A DNA stretch of 64,000 nt from Mactra quadrangularis (Eukaryota > Mollusca > Bivalvia > Venerida > Mactridae): the NCBI GenBank assembly GCA_025267735.1, contig CM046301.1:14630190-14694189 (forward strand), read 5' to 3'. The notes beneath the pieces were generated by a model. That model had not been told where the DNA came from, searched no databases, and saw only the letters and a list, made by a program, of their open reading frames with translations. A program made the translations under genes and the position numbers. Below, one piece after another: positions 13,004 to 24,700 of the stretch (positions are counted from its first letter, which is position 1; every line of letters begins with the position of its first letter).

Positions 13004-14055
13004 ATTGATCGATATATTTATCTTAGTATGGAATCAGATCTAAAATTACAAATAACTGAAATCAACTTTTAAAGCAAATTTTACACATAACTTTATTGAA
13101 CAATTACACTGTTTGATGGTGTAGGGTGACATGGATAACTGAAGCAGCAATTTTCTGAAAACTAATTCCATAACATTTACGTTCAAAGTAAGGGAAACAA
13201 TGTTGTCTATTTCTTCAACAATAGTTTATGAGCAATCCTCAAGGTATAAGAAATCATTAAGTCTTACATAGAATACAATATTCTATAAAAAACCAGTTTA
13301 GTATACAAATATAGCAGTTTACTATGACAGATGACGTAATTATGTAATTGTAAGGATGTAATTGTATTTCACATATGGGGCTTGTAAGACTTTGTGCAAG
13401 GGAATGAGTCTAGTTTGACCCAGGTAATAAAAGAAGTACGCCTAGAATCATCCTCTTTTCATATGAGGCTAAAAGGGAAATAATAAAATTTGTTATATAA
13501 GATCCTCTTTTATACAAATGATATAATTTATATACATATATAATTTTTTATATATGTTTAAATGCCATTTTCATGCATACCTTTTTTTTAACATTTTGTT
13601 CAATGTTATTTTATTTTCTCAACCCTTGATTTCCATATATGCTCAACCATGAGTTTTCACTCATTGTGAAATTCCCACTCAAATAATCATTTGAAACTCT
13701 GCTGCCATTTACAACAAATAACATTTTGGAATGTACCCACACAAAATGCTTTAACACCTGAAGTTAACAAATCCATGATTGTTTAAGCAATGATTGATGT
13801 TGCAATTTTAGTCCATAAATTTGACATACATGTATATTATTCAATATATTGCTAAAAACTTTTAGTCGATAAACATACAAAAATGTTTCACAAAGCCTTG
13901 TGTGTTCACAACAAGAACTATTCTGCATTACTGTAACATGCTTAGCTTTGCATATGCAGCCATAAACATAATAGTCTTGGTGGCCCTTCCTACAAATCCT
14001 GATTCGAGATGAATATACTTAACAAATCAACAAATCTTCTAAGTACCCAGATTGC

Positions 14056-14795
14056 ATTATAGTAGGAAATCTTTATTTTTCAACATTCATGTCCGATCAA
14101 TAATGGAAATGTGTAAAGGATCATACTGTTGTCTGCTTGCTACACTCCCCTCGCAGCTCAGTGAATACATAACATTCACCCGCTGCCTTAAAACTAGTTG
14201 ATTTATGATATTGACCTTTACTATGAACCTTTGAACGACCAATGAAAGTTGAACAAATTCCAATTTAGCTGAAAAACTTTATACGCATTTTCATTGGTTG
14301 AACGGGTAAACAACGCCTTATATGGTATGATCATACTAGTAACGAATGCAACCTCGTATGACGTCATATATAGCGTGGCTACACTTTGTATTTAAGTTCG
14401 ATAAGTTGCTCTATCATTTCTATGTTTACAGTTAAAATATCAGAGATGCACGTTCAAAAAGATCAATGTTTACTTTCATTTTTGTTATTTTCCATTATCT
14501 AACTAATGCAAAACTGTCCAACATCATTGCATTTCGACATTTTGAAATTACAGGCGTGAGAATTTTTGCATCTATTTTTAAAAACCATGTGACAGTCATG
14601 CGATTTAAATGTTTATGTCTCTGTCTAAAAATAGAAACATCAGTTTGCACGTAGTATTTTAGCAGAGGTAGAAAGTGAACGAGTACGAGTGAATCTTTCG
14701 AACCGATGCAATGGAGAGTATCTGCTTGCATGGTTTTCATGCTTCTATATCGATGCAAAACTGGTATTGCCAAATCTGTTTCCCATCTGATAGTT
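14056..14795. mobile_element. Foldback-type element split by a 580-bp insertion
   Basis: 14056-14140 (tcaacattcatgtccgatca) and 14721-14795 (gcatggttttcatgcttct) are consecutive parts of one arm of the foldback found at 46182-46690. They are separated by the insert 14141-14720. Confidence 0.75.
14141..14720. mobile_element. 580-bp insertion with 9-bp target duplication
   Basis: Flanked by exact 9-bp direct repeats tctgcttgc (14132-14140 and 14721-14729). Short imperfect inverted ends TACACTCC and TACTCTCC. No transposase seen. A 9-bp duplication fits Mutator-like elements. Confidence 0.7.
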
Positions 14796-17700
14796 TTCAC
14801 ACAAAATAATAATAATATTTAATAAAATTTTTCATTCAAATTAAAAACTTTTTTCACTAAATAAACACTTGAGTAGTTTTTTCAATATTTATTCAGAAAC
14901 AATAATTTACATAATAAGATTCAGTAAAGTTCCAATATAAGGACCATCAAAGCCCATTGTCCTAATAGCAGAATGGTCTTAATATAGGGACCTTTTCTTT
15001 TTTAATTAAATTAACATTCTGCATACTGAGCAAATTGTTGTTGGCTGAAAATGTTGTCTGCTAATTATCAAACCTTTATCCAACTGTTTTCATAATAGAA
15101 GGAGCTGTTGTCTGAATATTGTATGAATGGCAAACAGCTTGGAACCTGACTAGAAGCTGAGCTTCAGGTCTGGTTCCGAGTTGTTTGCAAAGGCTTTAAT
15201 TGTCCTTAGTATGCTAAAGGTGAAGCTTCAGGGACTTAAATAATGTCAAAAATTGTATAGTTTTACAAGCAATATTAACCAAAATAATATCTTCCTCTTT
15301 GCTTTTAGAATGTGTGGTAGGTCTGTATTAGACAGCTGCTGTTTCTGATAAATTTGCATACACTTTTTTACAGCAGAACTTTGGCTGTAAAAGGAAAACT
15401 CATTAACTTACCCCACAGCTTAATAAAATTGGCGAGTTAGTGCAATGGCTGTGCTTTGTAGTAGTCACTTTTTAATAATGAGATAACTGCAAAATGAACC
15501 TGACATACAGTAAAACAAATTCACACCTATCACATATCTAACAAAATTAACAAGCACAGTTGTGACTGATGACGTCAAAACATAAAAAAACAGCAGGTGG
15601 TCATTCCTTATTAAGTAATATTTATTGCTCATGAAATCAAAGACTTATTTATCAGATTCTTTCAATTAATTTTCTTGCTCGAATAAAACTTGTTTCATTA
15701 AAATGACAAAAATAACATTGAACAACAAAAAAATATGAATTTGTCATCAAATTTCTTTGTGAAAATTCAGTGTCAGGAGTACCTGACAATAATACATTTT
15801 AGCCAGCACAGGAAACAGACATGGCATCATAACTTATTCTGATAAAAAATGTTTTATAACCGTATTTAAATCGGTCAAAGACCAGCCATTGGTGATTAAG
15901 ATGACAAGCCATTTGGATCATTAGGTTGATGAATTGTCCTTTATATAACACTATATACATACATGAAGGTACATTTTTCCAGGCCTCCTAGCAGGTCAAA
16001 ACAAAAATAAAGGTTTTTATAAAGGCTCCAATGTATGAAAATAAAGGCCTTTTAGTGTAAAATATGAAAAAATAAAGAGTAAATAAAGGCTATTTCCGTC
16101 GAAGTTCTCATTTCTTTATTAAACCCACAGTCATACCAAAGTAATTTTTTTATGTTATATACTGTTTGAATTATGCAATATAATACATACCTTATTTAAT
16201 GTGTATACCTATTTTCTCTGCATATTTATATCATACATAGCTCCTGTTTTACAGTGTAGGGAAAATGCAGAACAAAATCCATTACATGCTTTAAGCTAGC
16301 ACGGCAACCAGTCAGAGCAAATATAAAGGTTTTGAGTGAGAATTACAGGCTATTTTGGCGTTTTTAAAGGTTTTCTGGGGAAATGTAAAGGTTTTAAAGG
16401 TTTGCTCTGAAATTAAAGGTTTTTAAAGGTTTTAAAGGTTTCACTAGGAGGCCTGTTTTTCTGAAAATGGTAGATTTACATAAGTACAATTAGTGGCCAG
16501 TTCCTACATTTTAAACTGACTTCTCCAGTACAAATAATTCTTTTTCACAGATTTATAGTCATGTAGGCTTAGCTTAGGCTTTGCTTTGCTCTTAGAAAAG
16601 GTAGATTTAAACAAGAAATATCTTTAGAAAGATATTTTTCGCTATGCAGGGTTCATTTTGTTTGAAGCATAAATAGTCATATTCGCTATTCAGTCGTACT
16701 GCCAGGAGCATACAGCAAAGAAAGTATAATCTATAAGCAAAATACGTCGCCATTATACACAGATTAATCAGTCCGTGCTATGCACCTGTTTAGCATATAA
16801 AACCAATGGTGCCAAACCATGACTATACTGGGTGAAAATTTTATTGGACAAACAAGTATGGTAGAGCAAATTGCATTGGATAAACTATAGGTTATAAGTT
16901 GGCTTTGACAGCGGCGTTGAAAAAGAACTAAAACACTTGTTCCAATGATAATTTATTGATGAATTAACTTACCAAGGTATTGTAAATATTTATACATGCG
17001 TCTATATAAATATATATGAAGAACACAACAATAAATTGGGAAGCCTCTGTTGATTTAATACAATGTAGATGAATTAGAACACAGACTAGTTTCACCTCCA
17101 TTTGTCGGCTCTCCAGTGTGCTAATAATTGATACATGTATAATATAGGGATATATATTTCAGTTATATAAATATACACAACAAATAAATGTAACTTAACA
17201 TGCTATGGTCTAAACAAGGATATAGGTGTGTCCAATCTACAAACACAATCTATCTATGCATTGTAACAAGTATAATTGCACATATATAATAAATATACCC
17301 TCACAGCATATATCGAGGAATTTTGACATTCAGGTACAAGACTTTTAGTCAAACAAAACCAGTTTTTATTGAGATTTTTCATAACAAAAATGCCTTTTAA
17401 ATTTGGAACTTAAGCATATTAATCTTTTAAAATAGTGAAAAAAATATTATTTGGAGAATTATCCAATATATAATCCAAAGCTATTTCATAGGCTAAAACC
17501 TTAAAAGTCACAAATTTTCTCCACAAATAAACAATTTATTCACCAGGACAATGTTTTTAAAAGTTTTGAATTTCCCTATAATATAATTATGTAAAGTTTA
17601 TAAGGCATTCTGTAATGATATTAAATGGTTTAATAGTAAAGTTTGTCAGATCATTACATGTCTTGTCTGCAAGATTTACATCTCGGTATAGATTGTTATT

Positions 17701-18734
17701 CTACTGTGTCTGTACATTCTGAGTTGGTATGTTGGAGCCTTCTGGACAAACAAAGAAAGCTATATCACCATAGTTGCCATAGCATGGTTGTCCTTCTGAG
17801 TCTACGCTTAGTATAGGTACATTCATTGTAGTTTGTAAGTGGGGAACCAACTGTATAGGATGAGAACCAGCATCTAATGGTTGAATCTGTGAAACGGGAA
17901 CCGATAAAATCTCAATGTCTGAATTACCCACACTTTGGGAACCAGTATTGGCAGAGACAAATCTTAATTGATTATTTGTACTAGCATCCATTACTTCAAT
18001 GGGAATTATTTGAGAATCAGACTTGTTGGCATGGTAACTAGGAGTCACAGAGGTATCCATGGTAACTGAGTCACTCTGCGTCAAACTTTGTACATTTGCA
18101 TACATACTAGATGGAATCTGAGATCTCTCATAAAATACTACACATTGATCATTGTCTACAGCAGACGTACTTGGAGATTTCCATGAAGCAGATGACAATG
18201 GCTCATCTAGCCTCGCACACTGAAGAGTACTTTCTTGGTTCACTAAAGAGCAACTTTGAGTACTTGAACAAACTGAAGAATATTCTCCTATCTTATTACC
18301 ATCCTGTGAAATTTCAAGTTGAATATTTAAATCAGCACTTTGGGTTGAAGAACTCCTTGCCTTAAATTCCAATGTTTTTCTAACGTCTTGATCTCTATTG
18401 CGTTGTTTATGTAATCGATTAAGCCGAAATCTTTTTATTCTTACGCAAGATGGAATACTTCCAGGGGAAGAAAATCTCTGCCTTTGTGCAATCATTTCTT
18501 TAATTTCAGAATCTTGTGTGGATTTCTCTGAACACGCCAGAATAAAATCACGTAGGTCCTCGTCAAATCTTTTGTTCTCACCATATGGTAACAGCCACGG
18601 AACATTGGAATCTACCGGAACATGTGACCCAGTTATCTGAATACGCCATTGATCAAGGTCACTTAAATAAAGCTTCCAGTTGATCATGAGTGAACAATTA
18701 TGACGATCTTGCTTGTGCTTGTTACCAGGGCAAC
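17701..18734 (-). CDS. Exon 9: remainder of Cys/His module and S/T/Q-rich tail
   Basis: 344 codons plus stop TAG, beginning [15 protein letters not shown] after a T-rich tattttag acceptor. The join to exon 8 gives [17 protein letters not shown] without breaking phase. Residues to about 700 include [20 protein letters not shown], and from there the chain is Ser/Thr/Gln-rich, like many activation domains (an inference). A possible AATAAA polyadenylation signal lies on the minus strand near 17535-17540. Confidence 0.83.
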
Positions 18735-21700
18735 CTAAAATATAAAAAAAATGTTTTCTTTGGTTGGGTTTACTGCAATGGCAGCACATTGCATATGTCA
18801 TATTACAGCAGTCGGTCAACCTTCTCACTGTTCCTGGAAAGGCTAAATCTCCAAAATTAATTGTTAACCAGTTACTAGGCACATACTTCCCTAAGTGACT
18901 GACAACTACCCAATATGATTTCGAACCACTGCTAGAAGGGGAATCCACTATAAAAGAAAGTATGTCCCACTTGGGAACCAAACTCACAACACTTAGATCA
19001 ACAGACTTGTGTGCTACTGACAAAGCTACCTGGGCTTTAAAAAAATATTAAAGCAAGTTTAAATCATTGTAGAAATTGTTCAAGTCAAAACATTTTAATA
19101 TTCACAGCATTTGTTAGCAACTGTTTTACTTTTTATTATATTAGTATTTTATAAATATGTGACAAATAATGAAATTGTTAAAATGATAAGTTTAGTTGTT
19201 TGTAACTATTGAAAATTTCAGTAATTTATAATACTTAGCACCTGGCCTTTCCCACATTAACAAAATCATATTATTTTCAAAAACAATATTCAAAACCATT
19301 CATTTTTATACGCCCCTTGTATCCTCACACTATTAACAAACAAACAAAAGTGATAAAGTATTTAATTATTTAGCCAACAAACACAGAATAGGTCATTGAC
19401 TTTGCTCCACTCGAACTTGAAAAAGCTTCAAGTCAGTTCAATGACAGAAAAATAATTACAATTGTCAATCCCCTATGATTTGTACATGTATCTGACAGCA
19501 TATATACATATAATCCAGTGATCTTCAACTAAAACTAGCTTTATTAATTTTTTGCAACAGCCAAAAATGAAAAAGTCAAGTAGCACTTAAAACAATTGTT
19601 TTTTTTTCTTTTTCCAAAAAATGCACATTAAAGCCTGCAAATTATAATATCATTGTTTACTATGAATCCTGTGCACTAAATAGTTTTACAAATAACCTAG
19701 TTATTAGCTAAATTCAGTTTTTGTGTGGAGAATTTAGAAGTAATGATCAAAATCCACTGCACCTATTGGAAATAATAGAGAATTGTATACATCTTATATG
19801 ACTTTTCAGTCAGTCAAAACCTAATATTCTTCAAAGCCCCTAAGATAAAGTTGAAGTGTGTTTTAAAAACTGCTTCCATATATATATTCAGCTGACTTAA
19901 CAAAATGTACAATAACCCCGAAAGGTGATCTCTTGCAGTACCCATTTACACCTGGGCAAAGTGGAACAACAGCAGGTAAATTTCTTGCTCAAGGAAATCA
20001 GCAGTGACTTTATTGAGGTTTGAACCCAGGACATCTCAATCTCTAAGCGAGCATCCTACCACTGGATCACTGCTTCTACATAATAAAACCAACAATGAAC
20101 ACTATCTTACCTGGCTCACAGCTACCATATCCTCCACATTTTCTTAGACAATTACCATGACCAGGACACCACATGTACCAGTTTACAACATACTCATCTC
20201 GCACCTTCCCTTCTTCAAATAATTCTCTTCTACGTTTACCTTCTTCAGTGAATACAAAATAATCATCAATTCTATTTTTGTCATTAATTCGTCCATTCCT
20301 TATATAACTTCCTTTATCTAGGGCTGTTGGTTGTCTTTTTAATGATACCAAGGCACGCTTCACTTCACGTTTACCCTTGTTCAGGTAGATCCCCTTCACT
20401 TGGGGATGTTCTTGTGTCCAAATTTTAGCACTTTTACCAACTTGAGCAAAACACACTTCAGCATCCTTGTTATGTCTTTTAGCTTTAGTATTAAACACTC
20501 GAAATTTTCTTTTTGGCTTTTCATCGTGAACATCATCTGTCTCCACATTTTTATCAGTTTTTAGAATGTTTTGAGAAACATTAGAACTAGTTCCTGCTTT
20601 TGTCAACATTTTTTCCACTTTCCTGGTTTCCATAGCAACAAGTTTCTTAGAAACACTCTCACCATCCTTAGTTCTATCACTGCGACTTAATTCATACAAT
20701 ATTTGAGCATATTCAGAATCTTCCCTTTTTTCACCAGTACCACTTTCATCATCACCCCTAGCAACACACAGATGATCATCATCAGTAGGCATGACAGCTT
20801 CCTGACCATTATCATCATCATTATCATCAATAACTAATTCAGTACTGGAATCAACAACTACTGATGATTCTACAGTCTCCTGTAACTTGTTAGCACTATT
20901 TTCAGAATTATCTTTCCTATCAGAATCACTAGTTTTGTTGAATATTTTGTCAGGAATGGGTAAGATTCTACCAGGCTTTGTTCTATTCAAACTAGCTACA
21001 TCAACAAGCTTTTCTTTGTCCGCATCTGACTCATTTCTTTCATTGGTAACACCAAACTTTAATTCAAAGTTTTCCAACTGACGAGCTTTTGAAGCTGCAC
21101 TTCTAAGAGAAGTGAACTCTGAATTACCATGAGCCACTTGTGTTTCCTGCAATCTGATTTCTTTTTTAGGTGAGGGACTAGCTATTTTCTCTTTTACAGA
21201 GGGAGAAGTTATTTCACTTCTTCTCAGCCATCTTGTTTGCCGATTATCAGCTAAGGTAGGCTCTGCCTCACGTCTTCGTTTACGTCCCATAAGAATTTGG
21301 CTTGCAGTCATATTTCTAACAGTGGCTTCAACATCCACGCTTTTGTTTGATTCATCTTTTTTTGCTGAGTCATTCAGAAAGTTTTTGTTGAGTCCAAAAG
21401 CCTCTTTTTCATTTTTTGATTTAGGTGAATCAATAAAAGTTTTAATCCTCCTCTTTGGACTTATAACTATAGAATCACTAATTTCCTTGGCAACAGTCTG
21501 TAAATATATACAAAAATTCCACTTTATTTTCATTCACATTTCACTTTTTTTCCACAACACAAAATCATGCAGGCTACTAGAAAACAAGTCGGCCATCTTA
21601 ACATTCCAGTATCTTCTAAATATCAATAACTTCTGATCTCAAAATGTCCGTAAGTAAAAAAACAAGAAAAAATCCTTTTTTATTTTGCGGAAGTTCTGCA

Positions 21701-24700
21701 ATTTTCGACTTTACTTTGAGAAAAGTTGGCTAGTTTTTTAATAGTAATTCGATGGTAAAAAAGATGATATTTCTGTGAAAAAAATGCAATTAGTCTTTCT
21801 TGACCAAATCTTAAAAATTTTCATAGAACCATAACTCTAGCCACACCGATTTTAAGAACAGCCAATTAAACCATCTTCACAAACTAAACTCACAAAAATA
21901 ATAATAATAAGGTACACTAATCTATGATTTAAGGAAAGTGTTCAGAGTAGAGTACATATCAAATTATTATAATATAAATTATCAGATGACTAAAAAGGAG
22001 CCTAAGAGCTATTACCCTGTCATGAATGGACAGTTATTAACAACAGAGGTTCAAACAGAGTTGATTTGGAAACAATCTAAATTTCAGCATATCTTCAAGT
22101 CTAATGTAATCTATGGCAGACCTTTTTTTCCTTATATAACAGAGGCCATTAACAGGCCCCTTCCGCTCTTGAAATTTCATTAAAATCATTCAGTTTTCCC
22201 CAAATTTGCAGTTAATCTTGAATTTTTTGTTCCTCTATCAATGACATTGTGATAAAATTTTCCAAAGTGTTCAAAAAAGGGCCCCAGACCCCTTCCCCTA
22301 ATACTGAAAAAAGCCCTGTATGGGAAACAATAAATAAACAATCAACATCTGAAATTGGTCAAGTAATCTTGGCCCACTAAAATTGAGGCAATCAAGTTTT
22401 ATCTAAGTCTATTAAGGTAGAATTCTAATCAAAATAAGTTATAGTCTAAGGGAGACAATTAGGTTAAAACAGTAGGTAAAGGGAGAGAATTACCTATATA
22501 TCCAGGAGTCGGCCCAAAATTAATCTAACTAAATGAAAAAAGGTTAGGATTTAAACAAGATTTGTGCTGACCTTTGGATTTGTATTAGTGCACGAACAAC
22601 AAATAAATATTTTATAATTGAGAAAACATCCGAAATTAGTCTAATCTTTGTTGCTAACCAAGTCAAACAAAAAAATAGGACTGCAAACTAGTCATCATGA
22701 AAAGATCATCATTCATTTTTCCGTCAAAAAACTTATCACAGTAAAATGTAGCACATAAGAGCTGATAAAAAAAAGAGTTAAGGGGGTTGATAAAAAAAAT
22801 CATGGCACTTAGTTCCAGTGTTTTCTTATTCATCTCAGTTTTATACCCATCATACTCAAACATGTTTTAAAGAGGACTTTATCAATAAAGATTCATGCTT
22901 AAATTTGTTTTAAAAGAGGGTTGTTCGATAAAGATATGTGTTTAAACATGCTTGAAAAGAGGGTTGTTCAATAAAGATATGTGTTTAAACATGCTTGAAA
23001 AGAGGGTTGTTCAATAAAGATATGTGTTTAAACATGCTTAAAAAGAGGATTGTTCGCTAAAGATATGTGTTTAAACATGCTTGAAAAGAGGGTTGATCGA
23101 TAAAGATATGTGTTTAAACCTGTTTTAAGAGATTTGTTCAATAAAGATTTGTGTTTAAACATGTTTCAAAAGAGGGTTGTTAAAAAAAGATTCATTTTTG
23201 AAAAGATTAGCTTAAATTAAAAAACTACAAGAGGTATAAATGTAAACCTTACCTTAGAATCACCTTGAACAGTTCTATGTGTATCAACTATTTGTTTCTT
23301 GTCACCTCTCAGTAGATTTATAGCATGAGGTAAAGCTGGTAAAACAAATCTAAAACATTCCTGAAACAAATAAACAAAGATTCAATATATAGTATGAAAA
23401 CACAGTCATCGCCTCAAACTTTCTTGAGCACTAGTCTGGTCTATTATGTTTTATAAAATGGGTAAAATTATCAACTAGACAAACTATATGAAACAAGTAA
23501 ATCTGTGAGCTAATGCTCACTAGTGATACCCCCGCCAAAATCTAAAATATGCGACAAACAGGAAGTAGATGAGCAAGGAGCATGAAATCGCTTTACACCA
23601 CATGGGACTATGGGATGAAGCGATATGCAAAGTATAAGGCTGCTGCATGATATAGTTGCTGAGAAAACTGCCACGGAAATTTTGTAACGGACGGACGGAC
23701 GGACAAGGGTAAAACAGTATACCCCCCTCTTCTTCGAAGCGGGGGTATAATAAATAATTTTCACTGGCTAGTGGGTTAACTTAAGGTAATGACTGCTAAA
23801 TTGATCTAAAAACAGATAAACCTAATTAAAAGTTGAAGAGACTACCACAAAAGGTTAAAAAACTGACATCAATGTTTAAAAACACTGGTTTGTTAAAGCC
23901 CCTTTACTAAACTGAATGCTGATAATTTTCAAGTATCATGGTTTTGCTTAAAACTTATGCAAACATTAAACAAATATATAAAACGCATCCCAGGCACAAA
24001 ATTCTCAAGTATTTTCTCCAGATTAAATACTAATTCTATTTTGAAATTCGCGATTAAAAACGAAAGTTAAGACTGTACGGAAAATCCAGGAACTCGACGA
24101 ACAAGGTCGGGATAACCCGTCGTGGCTAAAAATAACCACAACTTCAATTCAGAAGTGAACAAATTTCCTGCTTTGATAAATACACGTTTTGTACAGTGAA
24201 TTTCATGCGAAAACTAATTAAAACTCACGAAACTCATGTAAATAGTTTTATAAAATCATACATAAACATATACTGACGAGAAAAAAAACAAATCAATTAA
24301 GTCTTTAAGTACACAAAAACGTTTGCTGATATGCCACGTTCAGTTAGAACGGGTGTAAAGTGGGTAAGACAAGACAACTACAAAATTTATGTAAACACCA
24401 ACGTCATTCGCGTAATAGATTTTCACGGCAATATCTACGTCACATCACCAAATAAGTCGACATTCAATAAAAAAAACTTCTTGTTTGGCGTAAACCGTCC
24501 GTACTGCGGACTGATTCTGAAGTTTTGCCACCATCACCGACGTCTATCTCTACCCTCGTATCATCACAACAATGGTGTTGGTGGTTCAGTGATGAGTCGT
24601 GTTTTGACTTATGTAACTCCCTCAGACTTATAAATGTCTTAAAACGAGTTTCAGTCACAACTCGTTGTTTGCTGAGGTAATTTCGTGGACACATCACATT

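Larger units (their letters stand above)
10499..17700. other. 7.2 kb between CAD exons and the G-domain gene
   Basis: The missing 5' CAD exons should lie here or beyond, but no CPS or glutaminase motif was recognised on the minus strand. Open frames of 60-101 codons (11032-11235, 11358-11621, 14495-14800) look random or repeat-derived. Contents seen: one interrupted SINE, two MITEs and a foldback with a nested insert. Repeated 'aaaggtttt' runs at 16005-16445 are low-complexity. Confidence 0.6.

Noticed and set aside
24331..24697. Overlapping open frames on both strands as a new gene
   Set aside because: No homology recognised, no convincing splice or start context; noted only as a patch of unusual composition.
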